This document shows, piece by piece, positions 34,340 to 46,250 of a stretch of 64,000 nt of DNA. The first letter of the stretch is position 1. Every line of letters begins with the position of its first letter. The translations under genes were made by a program, and so were the position numbers. The stretch covers positions 9,168,501-9,232,500 of the forward strand of contig NW_018344008.1 of the NCBI RefSeq assembly GCF_002099425.1, read 5' to 3'. The DNA comes from Phascolarctos cinereus (lineage: Eukaryota; Chordata; Mammalia; Diprotodontia; Phascolarctidae). Under the pieces are notes generated by a model, which was not told where the DNA came from, did no database searches, and saw nothing but the letters and a program-made list of their open reading frames with translations.

Positions 34340-34710
34340 TAAATTGGCCTAACTTTTGGAGTATTTATTAAGAACTTGTATGCCAGGCACCCTGCTAAGC
34401 ACTTTACACATATTTCATTTAACCCTGACAACAATCCCAGGAGTTAAATGCTATTATTAGGCTGTTATTGTCCTCATTTTGTAGATATGAAAATTGAAAC
34501 AGGAGTATTTAAATTATTTATAGATGAGCTTTCACAATAAGATGACTGCTTTATAGGTGAGAAAATTGATCTATGTTAAATGACAGGGTTAAGTGACTAA
34601 TCCAGGGTCTCACAACTAGGAAGTGTCTGAGGCTGGATTTGAACTTATGAAGGTGAGTCTTCCTGATTTCAAGCCCAGTGCTCTATCCCCTGCATCACAT
34701 AGCTGCCCTC
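34340..34710 (-). mobile_element. MIR-family SINE(s), antisense
   Basis: CCAGGCACCCTGCTAAGCAC, TCATTTAACCCTGACAACAA, AAGTGTCTGAGGCTGGATTT and CAAGCCCAGTGCTCTATCCC. The length suggests two overlapping copies. Confidence 0.8.
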
Positions 34711-34825
34711 ACTATACTATAATTTATTCTTTAATTGTGGAATAGGTTTTTTCTTTCAATTGTACATGATTGTAACTAGAGCAATGACAGCCCTTCAGAT
34801 TCAGTGTACATGAGTATATTATTCC

Positions 34826-34892
34826 TTAGTGCTTTTGTGCAATGTCTAGCACATAGTAAGTACTTAATAAATGTTGATTGATTAATATTGAT
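34826..34892 (+). mobile_element. L2/MIR 3' tail, sense
   Basis: GTCTAGCACATAGTAAGTAC followed by TTAATAAATGTTGATTG. Confidence 0.65.
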
Positions 34893-36477
34893 CTTTTTTC
34901 TTTAAATATAACCAGTATCATTTTTAGCTGATAATACATAGTATTTGCTGCGCTCAGTACCCCTTGACTCTCTTTTTGAAGAAAATATTCCTGATACCTT
35001 GATGGGAGGCTTCCTATACTAGCCTTTAACATCTCTTCTTACCCTGGAACTGTGTTTTCTAACCCATTTTTTGCCATCAAGTCATCGAACATAAAGGTAT
35101 ATTCTTCAGTTTCTCTGGCTCCTCCTTCTGTAGTTATTGGCTATAAGCTACAAATAATTTCTAGTAGTCCTCTTTCAAATATTCACCATGAGTTTTGCAA
35201 TGTAAGATGAACACAGGTCCCATGAAATTATGTTTCTTATGTCCTTGGATATTTGACAGAACTATAGAGAGAATGACAGGGTTGTTATGCTTCGGTTCTT
35301 CCAACCATTTGTCCACTTGTTGAACAGATGGGAATCTCTCACTTTTAGAGTACCCAAAAAACAAAGTTAAAGTCTGCAATTCTTGTCTTCTCCTGTTCTA
35401 CCACTCTGCCACTATCGTTGGGTATGTGGAAATGGTTCTCACAAGCTTAAGATTTGTTTTGTATTTTTACCAGTCACGGGCATTCACAGCCAAAGAATTC
35501 ATCCCCAAATGACCAGTCTAATAGCAATGAACTTGCTTCTATATAACTAGTGAGCCAGAATAGGCATTCAGAAGGGGTCATCATCGGCTTATGGCATATT
35601 CTGTTTGTCTTTTCTAATATTTTTAAACTTGACAGAGCCTGTACCTTGCTGGTAATGTCTTAGAAATCCTGGTTTAGACTCCATGCTACCATGTGTGAGG
35701 TATCAGAGGAGGACTTTATTGAGAAAAGTCCACACTGTAGTCTAAAGTGTAGAAAAATATACTTCTGCAGTAAGTAATACCTTGTTTTTATACTCAAAAA
35801 AAAGGCAAGCAGATAATTATATTTTTCTGAGGTATTGCCTTATAGAGTGAATATATAGTTCACTCAAACATAGTGACAGGGAAAAATTCCACCAAACTTT
35901 GTGTTTAAGAATTTGTAAATTACAGGCTATTAGTAACAATTTAGAGTATTTTTGACTAGTTGGAACAAGATTATTTAGCAGTTAATCCTTTATTTTATTA
36001 AATATATTTAAATTAAAGTAGCAAAAGATTGTATACCATTGACTTTCTACTTATTTTTGAAACTTAAATTTATTTACTTAAAAATTAAGTAAGTTCTGGA
36101 AGCTGGGAAATCTGTGTACTAGTCATATAATGTTGATTTTTCTTTTGGCCAGATGAGGGCACTTTATCTTTATATTTAGATCTATCAAAAGCCTAAAATA
36201 TCTACCTTAACTTTATTTTCATCTATTCCCTGTGGGCAAAAATAGAGAAAAACAGCTTCATTACTTAAAAAAAAAATAGCAACCGTATTGTATTATAGAA
36301 TCTCACAGAATAAACCTAAAATAGAGGGAGGAAATCTCAAATGTGCTGTGAATGAGAGGTACATATTTGTTGTTAGTTTTCAAAATGAAAGGAAATTGTA
36401 TCTTATTTTGAGCATTATTACCTGACCTATCATTTTGCTGATTTGAGCACGAAGTTGTCTTAACCCTAAAATCAAAG
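34893..36477. other. Unassigned intron sequence, largely repeat-poor
   Basis: A minus-strand 72-codon open frame at 35,161-35,379 (SERFPSVQQVDKWLEEPKHN) has no recognisable family. 35,760-36,470 is A+T-rich and free of repeats I can name. Confidence 0.35.
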
Positions 36478-36545
36478 TCAAATCAAGTAAACAAGCGTTT
36501 ATGAAGCCACTGCTCTGTGCCAGGCATTGTGCTAATTAAGCACAC
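36478..36545 (-). mobile_element. Short antisense L2-like 3' end
   Basis: AAGTAAACAAGCGTTTATGA and CTCTGTGCCAGGCATTGTGC. Confidence 0.5.
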
Positions 36546-36779
36546 ATCTCCTTTTGGAATGTTCCATTTGGTTGTCCTGCTGTTCCCCGACATCTTCTAT
36601 TCCCCAAGGACATTTTAATTAGAATAAAATTTGCCTTATAGTGGTGGATACTTTTTTTTTCAATTCATTGTTTTTCTTTTGAAGGGATAACAAAATGGAT
36701 TAGAAAAGTGGGAATTGCTTAACTTTGAGTCCTATTTGTAGCACTATGCAAGAAAGTTAACAGCTTCAAGAGTATATCA

Positions 36780-36965
36780 CCTTTTTTTACAGTTCTTTAT
36801 GAAATAGTACAAGTGTTATAATTCCTGTTTTATAGTTGAGAAAACTGGTGTATATTAAATGACTTGCCTATTTTCACATAGCTAGTCTAAATGTTGAAAC
36901 CGATTCTAACTAAGTCTACTAATTCTTATGCTATCACTTTTCTTGCTACAACAGGACACTGCCTT
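36780..36965 (-). mobile_element. MIR fragment, antisense
   Basis: TAGTTGAGAAAACTGGTGTA, TGACTTGCCTATTTTCACAT and AGCTAGTCTAAATGTTGAAA. Confidence 0.6.
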
Positions 36966-37009
36966 CCCCTATGGGAGTAGGCACTGGGGGGTCTACTAAA
37001 AGTCTATTA

Positions 37010-37310
37010 AAGGTGTATTAAAAATCTCAAAGAATCCTCTCCATGATATATACTCAAAAGTAGTCAATTCAGTCTTTCTTTGAAAATCTCCAGGTGGGTA
37101 CCTGACAACTCTTAAGGCAGCCAATTCTGCTTTTAGGTAGTTCTAATTATTGAAACTCTTTTGCTTTTATCAAGCCTGAATTTGCTTCTTTGTGATAGCT
37201 ATGCATTGCTTCTGTATTTTAACAGAAATAAAGGAAGGATTAGTGAAAGCTGACACTTGTATAGTGCTTTAAGGTTTGCAAAGCATTTTTCACAATTACT
37301 GCATCTGAAA
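37010..37310 (-). mobile_element. L3-type fragment followed by a MIR 3' remnant, antisense
   Basis: 37,010-37,220 (AGGCAGCCAATTCTGCTTTT, TTATCAAGCCTGAATTTGCT) is antisense L3. 37,235-37,310 (TTTAAGGTTTGCAAAGCATT) is the antisense MIR end. Confidence 0.55.
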
Positions 37311-37800
37311 GTAGTTGACATTAAATGTGAATCTGTATCTCTAGCCCCAACCATTTGTCTAAGCACTAGGCCCACGTATATCCCAGTTACCTGACATATG
37401 ATATCCTGACAGAGATCCAAAAATGACTTAGCCAACACTGAATTCTTTAATTCTCCGCTTCCCCCAACATCCTCTTTTGCCCAGTTTCTCTGCAGTGGTC
37501 TTTTCTTGATTTTTGTGGATGTCATGCCCGTTTTATGTAGGCTGGATGGTTCTTTAAAGGGGCAGGAAGGCCTTTGACTTTCTAGTGGCCTGAGGTATGA
37601 AAGAGCCAATTTAGGGGGAGCTGGTACAGGATCTTAGCTGAGTGGGAAAACCTTCCTGATTTAAGTGGTTAGTTGCTATGGTAACATGGAGGTAGAGGGG
37701 AATAGTATTTTGTCTGAGCCAGTATATTTTTAAACTTTAGAACTTGTATTCTTTTAATCTCTTGTTATCAGTGAAGTTATTTTTATTGCATTTTACAGTC
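37311..37800. other. Unassigned; minus-strand open frame of 136 codons spans 37,199-37,609
   Basis: The frame (MALSYLRPLESQRPSC... LAKSFLDLCQDIICQVTGIY) runs into the MIR remnant at its 3' end. I recognise no domain, and it lacks promoter or splice context, so it is most likely a chance frame. Confidence 0.3.
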
Positions 37801-38525
37801 CACAGCATCTCACTGCATTCTAATTCCTATCCTGAATCCTTGGACTGCCCTAGGTTAGGATTGGCCTAGAATAGTTCTCATCCTTCTTGGCCTCTGCAGC
37901 ATTTGGCACTGTTGAAATCTCTCCTTCCTCTACCCCCTTTTTGAGCATTGTCTCCATCCTGGGTTTTCCTGACCTAGTTCTGACCCTATTCTGCCATACT
38001 TCATTACCTGCTTGACTGATCATTCTCAGTTTCCTTTGCTAGCATCATTTATATCCTGCTCTCTAGGCATAATTGTATCCCAGGACCTAGTTCTAAATCC
38101 TTTTCTCAATCTGTGACATCATTAAATCCCATGGATTCAACTGTCTTCTCTATGCAGATAACTCCTAAGTCTACACATCCAGCCTTTATCTTTCTCCAAA
38201 GTTCTTATCACCATATCTCTAACTGCGTGTCCCAAGGGCATTGCATTAAAACAGCCTAAAATTGAGGTCATTGTCTTTACCTCTAAACCACCCGAACCTC
38301 CCTTGGTCCAGAGCACCAGGTTGTACTATGTGAGTCATTCTTTGAATCTTCACTCATAGTCTTCTCTTGTATCTTATTTTACTAAGTCTTGTGGCTTCTT
38401 GCTCACCTGTCACATCCATCGCCTTCAAACTCCTATTACTTCCGGGACTCTTGCTGTGGTCTCCTTATTAATCTCCTTGTTTCCAGCATTTCTCCACTAC
38501 AATCTAGCTTATACACAGCTGCAAA
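37800..38525 (+). mobile_element. L2 LINE, RT C-terminal part, sense
   Basis: CTCTGCAGCATTTGGCACTG, TCAGTTTCCTTTGCTAGCAT, CTTCTCTATGCAGATAACTC and CATATCTCTAACTGCGTG follow the L2 ORF2 in order (cf. the RT 'YADD' region at TATGCAGATAAC). Confidence 0.85.
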
Positions 38526-40365
38526 ATGATATTTTTTGTTCTTTTTTGAAAAATAAGTTGTTATTGATATTTTCTGCTTTTTACATCATCATAGTATCCC
38601 ATGTATCATTTTTTTCTCCCAATCCCAAAGAGCAATCTCATGAAAAATAGTACTTTTTAAAGAGGGGGAAAAAAAAGTTAGCACAACTGATCAATATATT
38701 GAAAAAAATCAGTAAACATGTGCAGTGTTAACACCTGTATATCTCTCACCTCCATGGAGGGTAAGGTTTTTTGGGGGGAGGGTAGTATCTTCACATATAT
38801 TTCTATTTGAATGCTGTTTGATTTTTATAATTTTGTTTGCATTTACTTTTTATTTTTTAATGTCAGTGTTCTTCTATTTGTGTTGTTGTAGTTACTGTGT
38901 ATGTTGTTTTCTTGGCTCTGTTTATTTCACTCTGCATCAGTTCTATATAGATCTTTCCACATGTTTCTGTATTTATCATACACCATTTCTTCCAGTGCAG
39001 TAATGTTTCATTACATTCATGTACCGCAATTTGTTTAAATAGTCTCCAGTTGATGGGCATATACTTTTCATTCTTGGCTCTCCCAAAAATTGTTGTTTTA
39101 AATATTTTAAGGTAGATGGGGATTTTTTTCTTATTGATGGCTTCTTTGAGTAATCCTTTTCTTGACAGTCTCAGTAATGGAGACTCTAGCTCAGTGGTTC
39201 ACTTTATTTGCATAATTCCAAATTTTATATATCACTTTACAGCTCCACCAACAATGTATTAGTATGCCTATCTTTCCACAATCCCTTTGCCCTATTTCTG
39301 TCATTTTTGCCAGTTTTCAGGGGATGAGATTGTTTTGTTTTGTACTTCTCTTATTAGTAATTTGGAGCATTTTTTTTCACTTGTTGTGAATACTTCACAG
39401 TTCTTTGTGAGACTATATATTAAGGAATGGCTATTAGTCATATATTTTTATTAATTTTTATATAGCTTGGATATCAAACCGTTATCAGAGAAATTTGATA
39501 CAAAGATTCCATTTCCCTTTTTATTCTAGCTGCATTAATATAATTGTTGTATATGCAGTTTTAAGTAATCAGAGTTATCTTTTGTAATTGCCTCTATTTG
39601 TTGTTTGGTTAAGAATACATTTTCTACCCATATCTGTAAGAAGTATGTGATATGTTTCAGTTTTATATTCTTGTAGCATGATTTTTAACATTAAAGTCAT
39701 ATCCATTTAGAGTATGGCCTAATTTCTGCCAGACTGCTTTCCAGTTTTCTAGCAGTTTTTAACAAATAGGCAGTTGTTCCCTATGTAATTTGTACTTGTC
39801 AAATACTGGGATTTTGAGTTACATTGTTTCTGAATCTCCCTTGCCTAGTCCATTCCATTAATCTGTCTGTTTATGCAATACCAAAAGGTCTTTGTGACTA
39901 CTACTTTATAGTATTAGTTTGAGGTCTGGAAGTGCTATTCTTTTGTTCTTACTACATTTCAAAATTTCCTTTGGCATTCTAGATCTTTCTTTTTTTTCCA
40001 AATGAACTTTGTTATTATTTTTTTCAAGTTTTTTAAAGTGTCCTCTTGGTAATTTGATTGGTGTAGCATTAAAAGTATAAATTTGATAGTGTTTTTATTT
40101 TTATTATGTTGGTACAGCTGGGCCATGAGCGCTGAATATTCATTTACATTGTTCTCCATTTTTTAAAGAAGTGCTTTATAATTGAATCTATGTAAGTCTT
40201 GTGAAGTGAGAGGTTGATCCCAGATATTTTATGAATTTTGCTATTTGGAATGGGATTTCCCTTTTATTGCCTATTGTGTTATCTAATTATTACAAAGAAA
40301 TGCTTTTAATGGGAGGATTTATCTTGTAGCCTGCAATTGACTTTTCAATGATCAAAACTGAGCCC
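38525..40365 (-). mobile_element. L1 LINE, 3'UTR through RT region, antisense
   Basis: TTTCTGCTTTTTACATCATC and GATATCAAACCGTTATCAGA, then CTAATTTCTGCCAGACTGCT, ATTAGTTTGAGGTCTGGAAG and TTCTAGATCTTTCTTTTTTT match the marsupial L1 antisense order. The left boundary abuts an L2 directly. Confidence 0.85.
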
Positions 40366-41130
40366 AGCTGGATGCTGTACTTTCCCTCAGACTTAGTGAA
40401 GTGCTACCCTGTCATACACTCATCACTCCTCTCATACACATACATGTGTCCTGTCCTGGTGACCTGTCCCGCTCTGTCTGTTCCTTAGTTCCCTGATCTA
40501 GCATTGGCAGTAAAACCCTGCTTTACAGCACTGGTCCTTCCAGGTTGTAGCCCTTGACAGGCTTTTACTCCTGAAGGGATGTAATCAAGCTAGCTGTCAA
40601 GTCCCAAGCAAACTTCTTCAGCCTGGAGCTAGGGTCGTGGTGGCACCAGAAAGAGGAGGAAGAAACCAGGGTATAATGGGAGTTTTGTTGTAAGTTTGTG
40701 TTTTGTCCTTGGATCTGCTAGTGCAGCCTCACTGTGAAGTGAGTGGGAGGTGGGAGACGGGTGCTTAGCAAGTTCTGGATCATTAATTGTTTTGTTTGTT
40801 TTAAACTTCTTTTGGATTCTGGATGTCCTAGTTCAGTGATAAGATTGCAAGTAGGAGGAGAAGTGGAAGTAACGATTATAGATAGCATTTTCAAGGAGTC
40901 TAGGTGAGAAATGGAGGAAATATTTAAAATAATAGAACGAAAGGATGGTAGGTCTACTTGGAAGATAGAACATAGTGCAAATATTGTTTCTTTACTCCAT
41001 AAAAATCAGAGGCAAGGTCCGTAGCAGAGCAGATGGTGGGGTGCTTCTGGATGGAAACTTTGGAATGGTCTCCCTAGGTTATGTTACTGAAGATAGGGAA
41101 GAGTAAAAGCATGTTCTTTCTTCAGTGAGG
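40366..41130. other. Unassigned intron sequence, comparatively G+C-rich at its start
   Basis: No repeat family or coding signature recognised in about 760 bases. Confidence 0.35.
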
Positions 41131-42215
41131 GCCCAGTTGAGATTAGATAAGCCTTTGCAATCAGGCCTCAAACCTTACTACTCAACCAAAACTGATTTCT
41201 TTTAATGATCTTTTAATTGCCAAATCTAATAATTTTTTCTCCTCTCTCTTGACCTATGCCATATTTGTCACTGTTGACCACCCTTACCTCATGGATACTC
41301 TTTCTTCTCTTGGTTTCATGATACTATTATATCCTGGTTACTCTTCTACTGCCCGCTCCCTCCTAGTTTTCTTTGCTGGTCTCAAACTCTAAGACTAGAT
41401 TTTACCTAAGTTCTCCCTACTTCCTTTTTGCTCCTCCCTCAGTACTATTTTGGTAGCCTTATGAGCTCTCATGGGTTTAAGTACTCTTTGCAGATCACAA
41501 ACATGCACGTGCATACATACTAGCTTATACAAACAGATTAAAAACACATGTGTGCTTAATTAACTTCCCTTAAGTGCAGATCTAACTATGTGACTTCCCT
41601 ATACAATTGGTTCCAGAGACTTCATTTTGCCTCTAGGATAAAATGTAATCCTCTTTTGCTTTTTAAAGCCTTATTTTTCTAGCCTCATTGGACATGATTC
41701 TCTTCCCACCTACAGACTTTCATACACTGCCCCAATATTTTGCACCCCTGCCAAACTGGTGGCTTATGCTTTCTCTTTGTTACTACTATCTGCCTGCCTC
41801 TCTCTCTCTCTCTCACTCCTTCTCTCTGTCTCTCACTCTCCATTCTCCCTATTTTTTGCACTGGCCATCCCACATTCCAGGAATGTACTCCCTCCTTGCC
41901 TTCCCTACCTTCCCCTATCCCCACCTTCTCATAGAGTCCCTTTCTTTAAGATGCACCACAGAAACCATATTCTTCATGAGGTCTTTCCTGATTCCCACCC
42001 CCCAAGTGCTAGTGACCTTCATCTCAAACTATTATATTTGTATTTATTTACTTTATACTTATACTGTATATTTTTATAGACATATTGTCTCCTCCCCTAG
42101 AATGGAAGAATGAATTGTGTCATTCTTTGTACTTATCTCTAGCACATAATGCAGTGCCTGGCATATAGTAAGCACTTAATAAATACTTTTTGATTGACTG
42201 ATACCATAAGTTTAT
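41130..42215 (+). mobile_element. L2 LINE 3' portion, sense, about 1.1 kb
   Basis: ATATTTGTCACTGTTGACCA, CTCTTTCTTCTCTTGGTTTC, TAGGATAAAATGTAATCCTC, ATGAGGTCTTTCCTGATTCC and GCCTGGCATATAGTAAGCAC are in L2 order to the 3' terminus. A (TC)n expansion lies at about 41,798-41,835. Confidence 0.88.
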
Positions 42216-42609
42216 AGTGGACTCATTTGATTGTATGATTTGTTCCAGCTCTGTTCAATAGTCCTTGACTAAGAGTAGAAGTAAAGTAGTCCAGGGTTGA
42301 ATTTGGACAACACATGAGCAGAAATAAGATAAGGAGGTAAATAATTTGGAGTACAAGGATAACATAGAGTTGATAACAGAAAATACTGTGGTGTACAAAA
42401 ATGAGTTTAGCAGGGGTAAGGCATAGGAAAAGATTGAATGCTATTAAATACAACCAAATGAGAATACTTCAGAGATTTTGAACATGCAAGTATAACATTT
42501 ATGGTAATGGCAGGATTAAAGGTATTCTTCTTGTTTATGGGTAAAGTTGAAAGGAAAGTGTAGGTTATGGAAGTTGAGGAGACTGAGGAACCAGGGAGTT
42601 GGGGTGCTT

Positions 42610-42830
42610 GAGTCCTCCATAATCTTAGATTCCTTTTCTATAATATTATTTCTAGTTTACCCTGTATGTACCCTATTTTCACAGTTGTTTACATGTTGTC
42701 TCCCTCATAAGACTATGATCTCCTTAAGAGCAGGGAGTGTTTTTTTGTCTTTTGTATCCCCAGTATCCCACAGCTTAGCAGTGCGGGGTACATAACAGGC
42801 ACTGAATAAATGCTTGTTGACCTACTTGTT
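42610..42830 (+). mobile_element. L2 3' end, sense
   Basis: ATAAGACTATGATCTCCTTA, AGAGCAGGGAGTG, TTGTATCCCCAGTATCCCAC and CAGGCACTGAATAAATGCTT. Confidence 0.85.
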
Positions 42831-43600
42831 GCTGATTTGAGGCTTGTAGGCATACGTGATATGAGTGCAAGAGTTGGAGTTATAGAGGAAGACTGTAAGG
42901 GCAAGTACTGAACTCCTTTAGAAAGTAGGAAGATGATTTAAGGTCCATTTTGATAGAGTAGTGAATCTCAAAGACAGACAGGTTGCTGAGAAAAGGCAGA
43001 AAAGATAAAGATTTCCACTGCCTTGCGGGACCAGTTTGTTGGAGGCATGAGAAAACGAGCCCAGTGCTGGAGAAGTGTATTTTTGAAGATCCAAGCAGCA
43101 CTGATTTGGAGAACTCCAAAACGAAGGCAGTAGTTTGCTAATTACAGAATGGGAATTATAGAGGGTAAAATGGAACTTTAAGTGAAGATCTAGAGTGGTA
43201 CATGAGAATAGTCTGATTGCATAGAATGAGGTTGAGACCACAAGAGTTATTAACCCCCTAACTCAGCTAGTTGGTAATTCATTATCACAGAGATTGGGAG
43301 TATAATAAATGGGTGGACTGCAAAATAAAGGTGACACGGCACAGAGTAGTAGTGTGTGTTTATATTGGTATGTTTTATTCTGTGCGTTTCTAAATGAGAT
43401 ACCTTATCATAACATCAAAGGCTTCCACAAACAATACTTAAAAGTATTTGAATAAATTTTTTTGAGTTAGAGGGGATTTTAAAGGTCATTTGCCTACTAC
43501 CTTCATTTTCTCAATGAAAAACTGAGACCTGGAATGTTATGCATGATCTTGAGTAGATAATGTTTCTGAGTTTAGTTATATATTGATATGCAACATATTA
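42831..43600. other. Unassigned, with an L3-type 3' remnant
   Basis: 42,831-43,430 has no named family. About 43,440-43,560 (AGAGGGGATTTTAAAGGTCA, CTCAATGAAAAACTGAGACC) resembles an L3/MIR3 tail. Confidence 0.35.
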
Positions 43601-45835
43601 TATTTTTTCCCCTTTTCAAGAGGTAAAAAAAGACATTAAAAGATAAAATATTGCTTATGTGAGTCTTGTAGGGTTTTTTTTGAGGGGGTAAAATTTTTTT
43701 ACAGTTTCTCAGTTCATTAAAATTGCCTATTCATGATGATATATTTGAAGGAATATTGAAGACTAAGGATCTTCAATAAAATTATAAATAAGTTTCCAGC
43801 CATATCATGCTAAATGAACCACAGAAATCATGAAGCAAAAAAATCAATATTTGGTGGCCCGGTTTTGTTTAATGCAGTAAATTATTTTAGATTGGATTTA
43901 CAGCTCTCTCAGTTTTCTTGGAAATAGGCCATCACATGCTGAGATGAAGTACTAAGCTTTTTAAATTAGGTACTGAGCATGCTCATATCAAGTATTCTGT
44001 GCCCTCTGAGCATAACTGAGCAGGAAGAGATCATAGCACTCTCCTTTGCCATCGAAGTACCACAGTTTGCAATTTGTCTAGCAAACTACAGGATTAAGAT
44101 ACAGAATCTCGTGACTTTGAATACTGGACTTTTGTAGAAGACTATATTTGGTAAGTTAATGAATTCTTCTCCCACAACATCCCCCATTGTTATGTTTGAA
44201 GGATAATTATCAGATATTTATAGAAAGGCTGTGGCTTTACTTTTTCCCCCACTTTATTTTGTACCAAGCTGAAAGTTTATATTTTCCCCGGTTTCAAGAA
44301 GCAGGGCAGAAGGGAGAGTATTTTAGCCATCCAAAATTCCTCTTCTAACAAATATTTTTAGCACATTTGTAATGCAGTGAGCACAGAAATGTTAAAATAC
44401 TCCTTAGTTTGCTATAGAAATTGTGTTTTCTTACCTGAAGTGCAGTTAGGATTATGTGCTGGTTAAATCTGATGATTTATCCAAATATGCAACTCTTTCT
44501 CTTACTGTATTTTCTTTTAAAGAAAGCACAATATTAAAGTAATTTTGCTGTTTGGTTTTCAGAAGGCCAATGTTATACTGCATTATCTTAACATAACATG
44601 ATTATTCAGTTGGTTAATAGTAATAATATTTGACAGATAAATTTTGTGTTCATTTGCATAAAAATACAGTTTTAAATAGTGCTGTTTTAGAGTGTAGATT
44701 TTAGATCTTTATTAAGTCTTAATTTGTGGATATATCAAATTAGATAATATAAATGTGCTTTACTAATTATAAAGTGCTTTATGAATGTAAAGCATTGTTC
44801 TGATTTATGTAAATTTCATCTTTAGTACTAAGTATTTGCAACACAAAAATTTTAAGTTCTCTTTTTTCTTGAAGTTGTCAGTGAAGTCAAATGCTAACAA
44901 TTATTTCCAACAGGAAAATCTGTTTATTTCTTTAGTATTTCTTATCCAGAATGTTTCAATTGTAACAGCTACAGGCATCCTCATTTTCCTCACTTCTTAA
45001 AAGTGTATATGTGTTGGGGGACGAGGGGGTCCTGTGATAGATTAAAAAAAAAATTTTAGTTGGACAAACAATTTATGTTGAACAGTCTAATTTAGACAAC
45101 TTATTTTTAATAATTTCAAGGTTCCAAGGGAAAGCATTAAATCATTTGTTTACTTGGAAAAAGTACATTTATTAGTACATGCAATAGTACATGTAAAGTC
45201 GAGTTTGCAATACATGTAAGCAGTTTGAGGCATAAATGGTATTTTGTAAGGGAGAGATACCACAGATACTGAGGTGGCATGTTATGTTAAATATTAGTTG
45301 TCTTTAAATGCTAGGCTTACAAAGACTTCCTGAAATAACTTACAAAGAAAAATTGTTTCTATTTCGGCATGCCAAAAATTGATATCTATGAGTAAAGTGA
45401 ATGTACATATGTAAGTACACTTAATATAGTTCTGAAAGAGGGAGGTGCTAGCTGAAATGGGGACCAGGTGACTAGATTAATGCAATCTGTTCGCGGCTCT
45501 TCACACTGAATGTGATAAATGATCTTGCCAGCGTTTTAGAGTAATACATTAATATGGTATTATGAAGTTGATTTAAGGTTTAAGTCATTAGATTATTTCA
45601 CTTTATGCAGTGAAGAATTATAAAGGCACAGTATACTTCGAATCTCTGGACTATGTCTGTCTTTCAGCTATCTGGACTATCTGTGAGTTTCGATAGTTTA
45701 ATCAATCAAACAGCTGTGATATTTCAGACACATATACTATGTCTGAGGGACCGCAAGTAGACTAGTTTGGCTAGAGTATGTAAAGAGGACTCGTGATTAA
45801 TAAATGTGGTAGTTAGACTACAGCTAAATTGTGAA
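43600..45835. other. Repeat-poor intronic block
   Basis: More than 2.2 kb without a retroposon I can recognise, unusual for this window. It contains the candidate element at 43,974-44,156 and a homeobox-site-like cluster at about 45,440-45,740. Confidence 0.5.
43979..44150 (+). promoter_or_regulatory. Candidate conserved element or unannotated alternative exon
   Basis: A perfect 12-bp palindrome TGAGCATGCTCA (43,974-43,985) overlaps an ATG opening a 52-codon frame (43,979-44,137, MLISSILCPLSITEQEEIIA...), which stops 13 bases before a consensus donor GTAAGT at 44,151. A weak TATA-like TTTTTAAATT lies upstream at about 43,958. No acceptor or coding homology is evident. It could be a non-coding first exon, an enhancer or chance. 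Confidence 0.2.
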
Positions 45836-45839
45836 GGCC

Positions 45840-46250
45840 TTCAAATGAAGAATGCAATCCATCCTCTTCAACAAACACAGTGCTAGGTGCTGTGGATACA
45901 AAGACAGAAACGAAAGAGTCCCTGTGCTCATAGAACTTGCATTCTTCTGTGGGGGACAACATGTACCTATTTAAGTATATACAAAATAAATACAAGGTAG
46001 TTTAGGAAAGGTGATGGCAGAAACAGGAAAGCCTTCTGTAGAAGTTGAGTCTTGAAGGAATCCTCCATTCTGGAGGAAAAGAGAGCATATGGATTCCAGG
46101 CTTGGTAGATGACCAGGGTTTAAGGTATTGAGACCAGAGATGGAATGCAGTATGTGAAAAATAGTGCAAAGCCCAGTTTGGAAGACTGTAGTTTGGGGCC
46201 AGCCTGATTGACATTTTTACCACAGCCTCTGATAAATCTTCCTCCAGAGT
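45840..46250 (-). mobile_element. Antisense L2-like / medium-reiteration repeat
   Basis: CTTCAACAAACACAGTGCTA, GTGCTCATAGAACTTGCATT and GAAGTTGAGTCTTGAAGGAA follow the 1.6-kb repeat layout. Confidence 0.5.

Noticed and set aside
35161-35379. Minus-strand frame that might be a processed pseudogene
   Set aside because: No A-tail, target duplication or recognisable parent protein could be seen.
37199-37609. 136-codon minus-strand open frame
   Set aside because: No recognisable domain, ends inside a MIR remnant, no splice or promoter context; likely chance.
41688-42113. 141-codon plus-strand open frame with Leu/Ser repeats
   Set aside because: This is L2 sequence with a TC expansion.
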